DNA from: an uncultured Lachnospiraceae bacterium | GTDB lineage: Bacteria > Bacillota > Clostridia > Lachnospirales > Lachnospiraceae | Assembly (NCBI GenBank): GCA_934359535.1 | Contig: CAKRLN010000024.1 | Coordinates: 1 to 15,654 of the forward strand | Direction of reading: 5' to 3' | DNA: 15,654 nucleotides | In this document: in pieces, positions 7,244-14,812 of the stretch | Layout of the letters: every line of letters starts with the position of its first letter | Position numbering within the stretch: the stretch's first letter is position 1 | Notes under the pieces: model-generated | What the model was told of the DNA's origin: nothing | The model's database searches: none | What the model saw: only the letters and a program-made list of their open reading frames with translations | Made by a program: the position numbers and the translations under genes

Positions 7244-7457
7244 ATTTATCTTCCCTATAAGCGGCTAATTCTACATCATCATCTGTAACAGTTCCCTTTT
7301 TGCGTAACTGTTCTAATCTTGCAAAAGCCTCTTTCCTTTCCTTATTAGAATCATTGTATAATCCATTTACACCCTGCATAATCTGAATTATAAAGGATAA
7401 CTTATCTTCTGGTATTTTTTCCAGTTCTATTATCGCACTCTGTCTTAATGCTGTCAT
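7233..7457 (-). CDS. Antitoxin of a PIN-domain toxin-antitoxin module
   Basis: A 74-aa, charged, mostly helical protein (MTALRQSAIIELEKIPEDKL ... AAYREDKYGR). The size, the position immediately upstream of a PIN toxin, the 11-bp overlap with it, and the 'IPEDKLSFIIQIMQG' helix plus 'YREDKYG' tail fit the antitoxins that accompany PIN toxins in Clostridia. A perfect AAAGGAGGT stands 8 nt before the ATG. The frame is intact although the toxin is not. It probably bound its own promoter together with the toxin, as VapBC-type complexes do; no operator is evident. The DNA-binding fold is not assigned. Confidence 0.75.
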   Translation of the reverse strand: MTALRQSAIIELEKIPEDKLSFIIQIMQGVNGLYNDSNKERKEAFARLEQLRKKGTVTDDDVELAAYREDKYGR

Positions 7458-7533
7458 AGGTCATACCTCCTTTAAATTTTCGGATGAAATTCGTGTTCCT
7501 TGCCAAAATTTAACGCATTTTTAATTATTTTTA

Positions 7534-7549
7534 GTGGTTTTTAGTTTAC
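7534..7549. repeat. Direct repeat, right copy, flanking the toxin-antitoxin module
   Basis: GTGGTTTTTAGTTTAC (7534-7549) differs from the left copy at 6697-6712 at a single position. The two repeats enclose the antitoxin, the broken toxin and their terminator, about 840 bp apart. Confidence 0.5.
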
Positions 7550-7580
7550 ATTTTGTGCAAATTTAAATATTTATTGTACT

Positions 7581-7820
7581 ATATACTATAAATGAGTCAA
7601 AGTCATTGCTTTTCCTTGCACATTGAAACAGATACCGATACTGTTCCTGCTGGATAGTATCACAGATCCGGTGATATCCTGAGATAAAAATACTAGAGAG
7701 ACACCTTCTTTCTCGTGGATGTTGCAAATGTTTGTTTTGTCACTTTCATTATACAACACAATCGAATTCAAGGTGTCTTTCTTTTATGCAAAATCACGAA
7801 CTTGCTCATTTATAGTATAT
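7581..7820. repeat. 240-bp element with nested inverted repeats (MITE-like or insertion-sequence remnant)
   Basis: The outer arms ATATACTATAAATGAG (7581-7596) and its exact reverse complement (7805-7820) are 16 bp and perfect. An inner pair, GAGAGACACCTT (7696-7707) and AAGGTGTCTTTC (7770-7781), matches at 11 of 12. No transposase is encoded. A small non-autonomous element or the leftover end of an insertion sequence is possible; a structured RNA is an alternative. No target-site duplication was established. Confidence 0.45.
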
Positions 7821-8029
7821 TATCAACCATCAATATTCAATTGTCAATGTTCAAAAGAGAAGAAGGAAATGATCGCTCTTCTCATATTTTGGTCGTATAA
7901 AGGCTCTATTTAGTTTTCTCTAATTAGTGTGTACGGTACTCCCTTTCATACACGTTTTCTGCGTGAAATGGCATGTAAATACGTGGTATTTTGTGTTTTA
8001 CCGAATTTTCCTAAAAATCCGCACCCCCA

Positions 8030-8962
8030 CTATTTCCCTATGATTTCAGCGTTATTGATAAAGGAATACGGTGTCTGCTGGTATACGTAATAATTAAGCC
8101 AGTTGGAATAAAGAATATTCCCATGGGAACGCCAGGTCAGATCCGGCCGCTTCGTATCATCATTATCCGGATAATAGTTTACCGGCATCTCAATTGGAAG
8201 CCCCTTTTTCTTGTCACGCATATACTCATTGTGAAGCGTAAACCGGTCATACTCCGGATGTCCCATCACAAAAATCTGACGTCCGTCCTCATCGATCACA
8301 AGGAAAACACCCGCTTCCTCGGATTCTGCAAGAATTGTAAGACTGCTGATCTTTTCGATATCCTCCTTACGGATTTCTGTGTGTCTGGAATGTGGTGCCC
8401 AGAAATAATCATCAAAGCCACGGACAAGCGGAATCTTACGGTTCATTACATGATGCCTGTATACCCCGAATTTCTTTTTCGAAAGCATATGCTTTGGAAT
8501 TCCGTAATGATAATAAAGCCCCGCCTGCGCACCCCAGCACAGATGCAACGTGGAGGTTACATGTGTTTTGGACCATTCCATGATCGAACAAATCTCCTCC
8601 CAGTAGTCGACTTTTTCATACTCCATCTGCTCCACCGGTGCTCCGGTAATGATCAGTCCGTCAAAGTTCTGATAACGGATATCATCAAAGGAGACATAAA
8701 ACTGGTTCAGGTGGCTTAATGATGTATGCGTGGATTCATGCGAAGTCAGCGCAACAAAGGAGACATCCACCTGAAGCGGCGAATTGGAAAGTGATCTTAA
8801 GATCTGAAGCTCCGTATCCTCCTTAAGTGGCATCAGATTCACGATTGCAATGCTGATCGGACGGATATCCTGATGCGATGCACGGCTCTCATCCATCACA
8901 AATATATTCTCATGTTCCAGAATCTCCCTTGCTGGAAGATCTCTTTGTGTTTTAATTGGCAT
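8030..8962 (-). CDS. metA: Homoserine O-acetyltransferase (MetA family)
   Basis: This enzyme activates homoserine by O-acylation, the first committed step of methionine synthesis. The 310-aa protein has the MetA/HTS fold signature, with catalytic Cys142 in LCWGAQAGLYYHYGI, His235 and Glu237 in GHPEYD, and the conserved FWAPHSRHTE. Residue 111 is Glu (ITGAPVEQMEY), the residue shown in Bacillus cereus MetA to select acetyl-CoA; E. coli has Gly there and uses succinyl-CoA. It is therefore predicted to make O-acetylhomoserine despite the common 'succinyltransferase' label. GGAGGG stands 8 nt before the ATG and overlaps the stop of the ligase gene 3 bp upstream, so the two are co-transcribed. No SAM riboswitch or clear terminator is seen. 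Confidence 0.96.
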   Translation of the reverse strand: MPIKTQRDLPAREILEHENIFVMDESRASHQDIRPISIAIVNLMPLKEDTELQILRSLSNSPLQVDVSFVALTSHESTHTSLSHLNQFYVSFDDIRYQNFDGLIITGAPVEQMEYEKVDYWEEICSIMEWSKTHVTSTLHLCWGAQAGLYYHYGIPKHMLSKKKFGVYRHHVMNRKIPLVRGFDDYFWAPHSRHTEIRKEDIEKISSLTILAESEEAGVFLVIDEDGRQIFVMGHPEYDRFTLHNEYMRDKKKGLPIEMPVNYYPDNDDTKRPDLTWRSHGNILYSNWLNYYVYQQTPYSFINNAEIIGK

Positions 8963-8965
8963 TTT

Positions 8966-10942
8966 TTATCCCTCCACGTTTTCCCCAAACATTTCAATAA
9001 ACTGATCCTCTGAAATAATCGGAATTCCAAGCTCTTTTGCCTTCCGGTTTTTTGAGGATTCTGATTCGGTATCATTATTGACAAGATAACTGGTTTTTTT
9101 CGAAACCGACCCAGTTACCTTTCCACCCTGGCTTTCAACATATGCCTTAAATTCATCGCGGTTTTTGTAATGATGTACATCTCCGGTTATAACAAATGTA
9201 ATTCCCTTGCAGCTTCCATTCTCTTTTTTCACAGGTGCAGCCGCTTCTAAGTGGATTTCCTGCAAAAGAGCTTCAAAGGATGCCTGATTATTCGGATTTT
9301 GGTACCAGTTTAAGATCGAGTTGGACTTTTCAAGACCGATTCCATCAATATCCTCGAAGCCCTCTCCATCTGCAAGTCTCTGCTGGAAGCCTGAAAAACC
9401 GAGTGTCCCGACTATTTTCTTCGCCGCATCTGTTCCGATCATCGGAATACAGAGTGCATAAATAAAATTTACCGGTTTCGCCTGTCTGCTCTTTTCGATC
9501 GCACGATCCATATTTTCCACAGATTTTTCCCCAAATCCATCCCGTTCCCGGATCGCATCGAAATGGTTGTTCAAATGATACAGATCTGCAAAATTTGAAA
9601 GATAACCGTCATTCATAAACTTTATCATTGTCTGTGCAGAAAGTCCATCGATATCCATTCCATTTTTGCTTACAAAACGGGTAAATTTTCTCACATGCTT
9701 TGCTGTACAGTCCGGATTTGTGCAGTGCAATGTCTCTGTCCCACTGTTTTCACTGATGTGAATCGCTGTTTTTGCATGGCACACCGGACACTCCCTTGGA
9801 ATCTCGACTTCACCGGTTGCATCCTTTACCCCAATGCATTTTGGAATGATTTTATTTGCTTTAATAATTTCAAGAGTACATTCTTTTCCAACACCAAGCC
9901 GCCTGATCTCACTTAAATTACAAAGAGAAGCGCGCGACACCGTTGTTCCCTCAATCTGAACCGGCTCAAACACTGCAACCGGAGAGATGGTCGATACTGC
10001 ACAGGACCATTCAATATACCGAAGCTTTGTTTCCACAGATTCATCCTGCCATTTAAATGCCAGGCCTGCGCGCGTAGCGTGATGTCCGGTCACGCTTCCG
10101 GTTGCTGCATAGTCGGTATCCTCATAACAGATCACAAGTCCATCTACCGGAATATCCATTTTTCCATTTTCTACACGCTTTGTCCATTTCTCAACCAATG
10201 CCGGAAGGGTATCTGCCGTTCCCTTCTCCCGGTCAACTACCGTAAATCCAAGCTCTTCCAGGTAATCCATCTGCTGTCCCCAGGATTTGACCGCGTCATC
10301 CATATGAACAAGAGTAAATGCATGAAAATGCACATGTCTTGCCTTTACCTCATTCACATCCTCCAAATTCAGCGTACCAGATGCAAGATTCCTTGGATTG
10401 GCATATTTTTCGTCATCATCCTCGATCATATCATTGATCTGCGCAAAATCCGTATAGGAGATTGCTGCCTCCCCGCGCACAACAAGATGTCCCTTATATG
10501 AAATTTTCAGTGGAAAACCCTGGATCGCCTTTTTTAAAAATGTAATATTCGTTCCAACGGTTCCGTTTCCTCTTGTCAGAATCTTTGTGAGTAATCCGCC
10601 ATCATAGGTCAGTACAAGCGTAAGACCATCCAGCTTCCAGGAAAGCCAGATTTCCCTTTCCCCTGCCCATTTCTGGAGTTCAGAAACCTGTTTTGTCTTC
10701 GCAAGGGAAAGCGCCTGATATTCATGCGTCTCCTTCTCTCCCTGGCTTTCTTCAAATCCGGCATTCTGCGTCGGGCTGTCTGGCATGACATAACCGGTCT
10801 CACCCTCTAATTCCTGCAGCTCATCAAACATCTGGTCCCATTCATAATTGGACATAATCTCATCCTGTCCATTGTAATAAGCCTTCGATGCCTGATTCAG
10901 CTTTGCAACAAGTGCTTCGATTCGTTCTTTTTTATCTGCCAT
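8966..10942 (-). CDS. ligA: NAD-dependent DNA ligase family protein, divergent LigA paralog
   Basis: The protein has the LigA layout: NAD-binding Ia domain, adenylation domain with the KLDG lysine at residue 103, OB domain, zinc finger (CPVC at 384-387, CTNPDC at 406-411), helix-hairpin-helix repeats and a C-terminal BRCT domain. Intact LigA seals nicks using NAD+. Many normally invariant positions differ: Asn at the Asp32 position, Ser at Glu113, RGNGxxGT for RGDGxxGE, Cys at Lys290, VSTIS for the GRTG region and KANKIIP for RAGDVIP (E. coli numbering). It is probably a second, specialised ligase, or partly inactive. I chose the ATG at 10942 (658 aa) because AGGAGG precedes it and the Ia residues then fall at E. 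coli positions; the start at 10969 has no binding site. It overlaps rluF by 11 bp. The symbol is for family membership only. Confidence 0.88.
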   Translation of the reverse strand: MADKKERIEALVAKLNQASKAYYNGQDEIMSNYEWDQMFDELQELEGETGYVMPDSPTQNAGFEESQGEKETHEYQALSLAKTKQVSELQKWAGEREIWLSWKLDGLTLVLTYDGGLLTKILTRGNGTVGTNITFLKKAIQGFPLKISYKGHLVVRGEAAISYTDFAQINDMIEDDDEKYANPRNLASGTLNLEDVNEVKARHVHFHAFTLVHMDDAVKSWGQQMDYLEELGFTVVDREKGTADTLPALVEKWTKRVENGKMDIPVDGLVICYEDTDYAATGSVTGHHATRAGLAFKWQDESVETKLRYIEWSCAVSTISPVAVFEPVQIEGTTVSRASLCNLSEIRRLGVGKECTLEIIKANKIIPKCIGVKDATGEVEIPRECPVCHAKTAIHISENSGTETLHCTNPDCTAKHVRKFTRFVSKNGMDIDGLSAQTMIKFMNDGYLSNFADLYHLNNHFDAIRERDGFGEKSVENMDRAIEKSRQAKPVNFIYALCIPMIGTDAAKKIVGTLGFSGFQQRLADGEGFEDIDGIGLEKSNSILNWYQNPNNQASFEALLQEIHLEAAAPVKKENGSCKGITFVITGDVHHYKNRDEFKAYVESQGGKVTGSVSKKTSYLVNNDTESESSKNRKAKELGIPIISEDQFIEMFGENVEG

Positions 10943-11687
10943 CTGCCTTTTTCCCTCCTGCCGGTCCATTTGAAGAATTGCGGATCAGTGTCTGAAGCTT
11001 TTTATACTCGTCCTTCGTCACGGGTCTGTATTTCCCGGCCTCCAGATTACCAAGCTCAATATTCATGATCCGCACACGTACAAGCCGCTCCACGCGGTAT
11101 CCAAAATACTCACACATCCTACGGATCTGACGGTTTAAGCCCTGTGTTAGTATGATCTTAAACTGCCTTTTTCCGATTTTCTCGACCTTGCATTTTCTTG
11201 TCTGTGTATTCAGTTCCACAAGCGGAACTCCGCCAGCCATTCCCCGGATAAAGCTGTCTGTGACCGGCTTATTGACCGTTACGATATATTCCTTTTCATG
11301 GCGGTTCCCCGCTCTCATGATCTTATTTACGATTTCTCCGTTATTGGTCATAAGAAGCAGTCCTTCCGAATCCTTATCGAGTCTGCCAACCGGATAAATC
11401 CGTTTTGGATAGCCAATATAGTCAACGACATTGTTTTTTTCTCTTTTTTCTGCTGTGCAGACGATCCCCGCCGGTTTATGAAATGCAAGCAGGATCATCT
11501 CCTCTTCTTTTGAAACTTTCTTGCCCTGATAGCATACGCTCTGTCCTGGATATACCTTTGCCCCGGTTTCTGCTGTCGCGCCATCGATTGTCACATTTCC
11601 AAGCTCCACCTGTCTGTCCGCCTCTCTTCTCGAACATACGCCAGCCTCACTCAGATACTTATTGATCCGGATTCCATCCTCCTGCAT
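10932..11687 (-). CDS. rluF: 23S rRNA pseudouridine synthase, RluF-type
   Basis: This enzyme converts a uridine of 23S rRNA to pseudouridine; E. coli RluF modifies U2604 in the peptidyl-transferase region. The 251-aa protein has an N-terminal S4 RNA-binding domain (RINKYLSEAGVCSRREADR...GNVTIDG, about 7-36) and an RsuA/RluB/E/F catalytic domain with GRLDKDSEGLL (101-111), Asp104 being the catalytic residue. VNKIMRAGNRHEKEYIVTV and LNRQIRRMCEYFGYRVERL are closer to RluF than to RluB or RsuA. The ATG follows AAGGAG at 8 nt. It is the first gene of a tight cluster with the ligase and metA. A distinct promoter was not found. Confidence 0.92.
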   Translation of the reverse strand: MQEDGIRINKYLSEAGVCSRREADRQVELGNVTIDGATAETGAKVYPGQSVCYQGKKVSKEEEMILLAFHKPAGIVCTAEKREKNNVVDYIGYPKRIYPVGRLDKDSEGLLLMTNNGEIVNKIMRAGNRHEKEYIVTVNKPVTDSFIRGMAGGVPLVELNTQTRKCKVEKIGKRQFKIILTQGLNRQIRRMCEYFGYRVERLVRVRIMNIELGNLEAGKYRPVTKDEYKKLQTLIRNSSNGPAGGKKADGR

Positions 11688-11716
11688 CCCATTTTCTCCT
11701 TTATCTGATTTTAAAA

Positions 11717-11771
11717 GAGCAGCCGTACTAAGCCCTATGAAATCATAGTGGCTGTCTTAGTCCGACCGCTC
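11717..11771 (-). terminator. Hairpin terminator downstream of the SH3b gene
   Basis: GAGC (11717-11720) pairs with GCTC (11768-11771). Inside are ACTAAG/CTTAGT and a CTATGA-AA-TCATAG stem. On the minus strand TTTTAAAATC follows, so it can end the SH3b gene (stop at 11796) before rluF. The other strand has CCCTTTCTTTTT. Confidence 0.65.
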
Positions 11772-11795
11772 CCTTTCTTTTTCCTGCCTTTTGTA

Positions 11796-12836
11796 TTAGT
11801 TTGTCACATCTTGTACAAATTCGGATTTAATATAGGCTTCTGTTCCCATATAATCGATCTTTGTCCAGTCTCCCTCTGTTCCAAGCTTTGTATAAGTCTC
11901 TCCTACATTCACGCTGGACAGAAAGCCTCCATCGGTGCTCGGTGCATCACGGACACTGACATCCGTAGCCATTACCGTTACAGCTGTCACCTGCGGTGTT
12001 TCCGGCTGTGCCTGCTCCTGCTGTTCCGGTGCTTCACCTGTCTGTCCTTCCTCCACCTGTGCATCGGATGTCTGCTCGCTGCTTTGCTCGGTAGAAGCCT
12101 CTTCCGTTGTCTGCTCTGTGCTTTCTGCCTGCTTGTCTAGCTCTGCTACCCACTGGCTCATTGCAGTAGGAATCGTCGATGTCAGCATGGCTGCCAGATT
12201 CGGATCACTCGCAATTGCAGCATTATAGGTATCTTCAATCTGCTTCTGTAATGCTGTGACATCTTCCTGCTGCTCATATTTTAAAACAACCGAATAGACA
12301 TTTGGATCAAGCTCATTCTCGCCTCTTCCAAGATTATAGGAGCTGTACAGATTGTTAATATAGAGCTCTCCGTCATCTCCGGTCTCAACATAATAAAATT
12401 CAAGCCCTGGTGCTACGGTATCCACGCCATAAAATTTCAGATCATAGGCTACCGAAACAAGGTATGAGCCCTTTGATAAGCCTGCCTTCTCGTAGCATTT
12501 CACATTCTGATAGCTTTCAATATACTGGCTGAAAACACCAATGTAGCTCTTCTCATTATCAGAAAGCGGAACTGCAAGCTTAGAAAGCGTATCAAGATCA
12601 TCTGAGGCGTATGCTGTCAGATAGTTACTAATTAAAGCATTCACCTTATCATTTCCATCCTGTTCAAATTCCGAAGCCAATTCAAAATCAGTCTCACTCT
12701 GTTCTGTTGCCTCTGCCTGGTTTCCTTTGCCCTTCTTCGATGTATGAACACTAACAAGCAGCACCACCAGTGCAAGCACAAGCAGGATTGCTGCCGCGAT
12801 ATAACGTTTATATTTTTCAAAAAATATGTTTGACAT
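11796..12836 (-). CDS. Membrane-anchored extracellular protein with C-terminal SH3b domain
   Basis: A 346-aa protein with a short cytoplasmic start, one transmembrane segment (about 12-29, AAAILLVLALVVLLVSV), and a mixed alpha/beta region at about 60-225 that looks like an NTF2-like/DUF fold but is not named with confidence. A Gln/Glu/Thr-rich low-complexity linker follows (about 235-280), then a bacterial SH3 domain at about 283-346 (DVSVRDAPSTDGGFLSSVNV...GDWTKIDY...AYIKSEFV). SH3b domains usually bind peptidoglycan, so a cell-wall role outside the membrane is likely. AGGAGGAGC stands just before the ATG. It ends at a hairpin terminator. I do not recognise a specific family for the whole protein. 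Confidence 0.85.
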   Translation of the reverse strand: MSNIFFEKYKRYIAAAILLVLALVVLLVSVHTSKKGKGNQAEATEQSETDFELASEFEQDGNDKVNALISNYLTAYASDDLDTLSKLAVPLSDNEKSYIGVFSQYIESYQNVKCYEKAGLSKGSYLVSVAYDLKFYGVDTVAPGLEFYYVETGDDGELYINNLYSSYNLGRGENELDPNVYSVVLKYEQQEDVTALQKQIEDTYNAAIASDPNLAAMLTSTIPTAMSQWVAELDKQAESTEQTTEEASTEQSSEQTSDAQVEEGQTGEAPEQQEQAQPETPQVTAVTVMATDVSVRDAPSTDGGFLSSVNVGETYTKLGTEGDWTKIDYMGTEAYIKSEFVQDVTN

Positions 12837-12923
12837 ATGCTCCTCCTAATATATTTGTAGCCAAAATATGGCAAAACAATTACTGTTTCCTAAGAATACA
12901 CTACTGTTCTGCCATCTCATAAA

Positions 12924-12995
12924 TGCACCCGGCGGGAATCGAACCCGCATCCCAGGAGTCGGAGTCCTGTGTTCTATCCATTATACTACGGCTGC
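12924..12995 (-). tRNA. tRNA-Arg (anticodon CCG)
   Basis: The minus strand folds as a cloverleaf. The anticodon stem CAGGA/TCCTG encloses the loop CTCCGAC with anticodon CCG (codon CGG, Arg). The T arm is GCGGG-TTCGATT-CCCGC and the discriminator is A; CCA is not encoded. The acceptor stem GCAGCCG/CGGGTGC has one mismatch (G4 against G69), and the D stem has an A12-A23 mismatch. A sigma-A promoter lies directly upstream, with a leader of only about 7 nt. Confidence 0.93.
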
Positions 12996-13008
12996 CGCTA
13001 ACTTGTTT

Positions 13009-13037
13009 AATATAACAAAACATTTGAAAAAAGTCAA
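13009..13037 (-). promoter_or_regulatory. Promoter of tRNA-Arg
   Basis: TTGACT (13032-13037), a 17-nt spacer and TATATT (13009-13014) on the minus strand place transcription start just before the tRNA 5' end at 12995. Confidence 0.75.
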
Positions 13038-13094
13038 CTCCCTGTTTTCGTCATTGTATAATGTTTTTTCATATCACATATAAGTGTTAATAAT

Positions 13095-13123
13095 TTGACA
13101 ATCTTACAAAAGTCGATTAAGAT
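13095..13123 (+). promoter_or_regulatory. Promoter of the DAHP synthase gene
   Basis: TTGACA (13095-13100), a 17-nt spacer and TAAGAT (13118-13123). The leader to the ATG at 13162 is about 30 nt, too short for a T-box or an attenuator with a leader peptide. Confidence 0.7.
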
Positions 13124-13161
13124 AACAGCTAAGTACAATACGATAAGTAAGGAGTTATGCT

Positions 13162-14193
13162 ATGAGTTTCACATTTTTGAACCAATTACCAAGTCCTGCT
13201 GAGATCAAGGAACGTTTTCCTTTTTCCCCGGAGCTTGCTGCTTTAAAAAAAGAACGGGATCAGATGATCTCTGATATCATTACCGGAAAGGATGACCGTT
13301 TCCTTTTAATCATCGGGCCATGCTCTGCTGATAATGAAGATTCTGTCTGTGATTACGTAAGCCGTCTTACAAAAATCCAGGACGATGTAAAGGATCAGCT
13401 TGTTATCGTTCCGCGTGTCTACACCAACAAGCCTCGTACAACCGGCGAAGGCTACAAAGGAATTGCTTCCCAGCCTGATCCGGAAAAGGCTCCGGATATG
13501 ATCGAGGGTCTGATTGCCATGAGAAAAATGCACATCCGTGCGGTAAAAGAAAGCGGTCTTACCTGTGCCGATGAAATGCTTTATCCGGAAAACTGGGGTT
13601 ATGTGGAGGATCTTCTCTCCTACGTTGCAATCGGTGCACGTTCTGTCGAGGATCAGCAGCACCGTCTGACTGTAAGCGGCTTCGACGTTGCATCTGGAAT
13701 GAAAAACCCGACCAGTGGTGATTTCTCTGTTATGTTAAACTCCGTATATGCAGCACAGCATCCACATCATTTTGTATACCGCGGCTATGAGGTCGAGACA
13801 ACCGGAAATCCTCTTACCCACGTTGTACTCCGCGGTGCTGTCAGCAAACACGGAAACACCACACAGAACTACCATTACGAAGATCTGATCCGCCTTCATG
13901 ACATGTACGGAAAAATGGATCTGATCAATCCAGCTGCAATCATTGACTGCAACCATTCGAATTCAGGCAAAAAGTTCAAAGAACAGATCCGTATTGCAAA
14001 GGAGGTTATGCATAACCGCAAGCTTTCTTCTGATATCCGTACCCTTGTAAAAGGTCTTATGATCGAAAGCTACATTGAAGAAGGAAATCAGGCTATCGGT
14101 GAACACGTATATGGCAAATCCATCACAGATCCATGTCTTGGCTGGGAGGATACAAAGGCTTTGATTTACAATATTGCTGAAATGAATGCCTAA
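13162..14193 (+). CDS. aroF: 3-deoxy-7-phosphoheptulonate synthase, class I (AroFGH type)
   Basis: This enzyme condenses phosphoenolpyruvate and erythrose-4-phosphate to DAHP, the first step of the shikimate pathway. The 343-aa protein matches class I-alpha enzymes: LIIGPCSADN (metal-binding Cys54), VPRVYTNKPRTTGEGYKGI (the PEP-binding KPRT stretch), GARSVEDQQHR, SGMKNPTSGD, IIDCNHSNSGK (metal His), MIESYIEEG (metal Glu) and SITDPCLGW (metal Asp). Which aromatic amino acid inhibits it cannot be told from the sequence. AAGGAG stands 7 nt before the ATG. It is a single-gene unit, convergent with the next gene at only 6 bp, and no clear terminator lies between them. The symbol could equally be aroG or aroH. 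Confidence 0.95.
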   Translation: MSFTFLNQLPSPAEIKERFPFSPELAALKKERDQMISDIITGKDDRFLLIIGPCSADNEDSVCDYVSRLTKIQDDVKDQLVIVPRVYTNKPRTTGEGYKGIASQPDPEKAPDMIEGLIAMRKMHIRAVKESGLTCADEMLYPENWGYVEDLLSYVAIGARSVEDQQHRLTVSGFDVASGMKNPTSGDFSVMLNSVYAAQHPHHFVYRGYEVETTGNPLTHVVLRGAVSKHGNTTQNYHYEDLIRLHDMYGKMDLINPAAIIDCNHSNSGKKFKEQIRIAKEVMHNRKLSSDIRTLVKGLMIESYIEEGNQAIGEHVYGKSITDPCLGWEDTKALIYNIAEMNA

Positions 14194-14199
14194 TTCTTT

Positions 14200-14772
14200 T
14201 TAAACTGCCTTCAGGTGTCCGAGTACAGCTTTTAATAAAAATCTGCTAACGGAAGCCTCAAGAACAGCTCCCACCACAACAAGAAGTACGATTGCAGCCA
14301 CTGCAGACGCATACCGGATAACCGGGGTCCGCAGCAGGCTGCTTTTTGTATATCCCGGTCCTACATAACGTGGTTGTCCGCCAAGACCAAACAGCAGAAA
14401 AAGTGCTGCGGCATACGGAAGGATCTGCGGCATCACGCTGCCCATGCATACAAGAATCCCATAAAATCCCATATTCATAAGACATGCCCAGAAAAATAAT
14501 CCAAATGTATAAAGCACAATTCCCTTTATAAGCTTTGGAAGTGCCACCTGAAATGGTGTCATCTCAAGCACTGCCAGGAGCAAAAAGAGCTTTCCCCGGT
14601 CCCACAGGACATTCCAGAATACCTTTAAATATGGCACCTCCGTATGCACGAATGCCGTAATATGATGCCGGTTTAAAAAGCCATAGGTAACGAGAAATTC
14701 TGTTCCGAACAGTTGTGCTGAAAACACCCCGGCAAGAAAACATACGAGTAAGAACAATACCTGTCTTTTCAT
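14200..14772 (-). CDS. spoIIM: SpoIIM-like membrane protein
   Basis: A 190-aa polytopic protein with about five hydrophobic spans (first span in KRQVLFLLVCFLAGVFSA, last in VAAIVLLVVVGAVLEASVSR). The ending VLEASVSRFLLKAVL resembles the conserved 'ExxxxPxLL' end of SpoIIM, which with SpoIID and SpoIIP (DMP complex) drives peptidoglycan remodelling during engulfment of the forespore. The length fits SpoIIM (about 210 aa). I chose the ATG at 14772 with GAGGGG just before it; a TTG 15 nt upstream is a weaker choice. The NUDIX gene lies 40 bp upstream, as in the nudF-spoIIM region of B. subtilis. The identity is good but not certain, because the membrane family is weakly conserved. Confidence 0.7.
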   Translation of the reverse strand: MKRQVLFLLVCFLAGVFSAQLFGTEFLVTYGFLNRHHITAFVHTEVPYLKVFWNVLWDRGKLFLLLAVLEMTPFQVALPKLIKGIVLYTFGLFFWACLMNMGFYGILVCMGSVMPQILPYAAALFLLFGLGGQPRYVGPGYTKSSLLRTPVIRYASAVAAIVLLVVVGAVLEASVSRFLLKAVLGHLKAV

Positions 14773-14812
14773 ATTCCCCTCAATCAATCGATTCTATTCA
14801 GAATATGTCCGG

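Larger units (their letters stand above)
7458..8029. other. Gene-free interval between metA and the toxin-antitoxin module
   Basis: These 572 bp are AT-rich and hold no convincing gene. They contain the right direct repeat (7534-7549), a nested inverted-repeat structure (7581-7820), a small hairpin with GAGAAG/CTTCTC arms near 7857-7885, and a short AAATAC-GTG-GTATTT stem at 7977-7991 downstream of metA. Short frames at 7586-7771 (minus) and 7719-7913 (plus) lack ribosome binding sites and protein-like composition. Confidence 0.6.

Noticed and set aside
7586..7771. 61-codon minus-strand frame lying between the nested inverted repeats
   Set aside because: It starts at TTG with no ribosome binding site, and its composition is not convincing. 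I treat the interval as non-coding.
7719..7913. Overlapping plus-strand frames of 61-64 codons
   Set aside because: There is no ribosome binding site, composition is low-complexity and AT-driven, and they cross an inverted-repeat arm.
7977..7991. AAATAC-GTG-GTATTT hairpin as a metA terminator
   Set aside because: The stem is only 6 bp and AT-rich, and no T-run follows it on the minus strand.
10943..10969. Longer N-terminus for the ligase, starting at the ATG at 10969
   Set aside because: No ribosome binding site precedes it, whereas AGGAGG precedes the ATG at 10942, and the later start aligns the Ia domain residues with E. coli LigA numbering.
13009..13123. T-box or attenuator leader upstream of the DAHP synthase gene
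   Set aside because: The predicted leader is only about 30 nt, with no specifier loop or T-box sequence. The region is explained by two divergent promoters.
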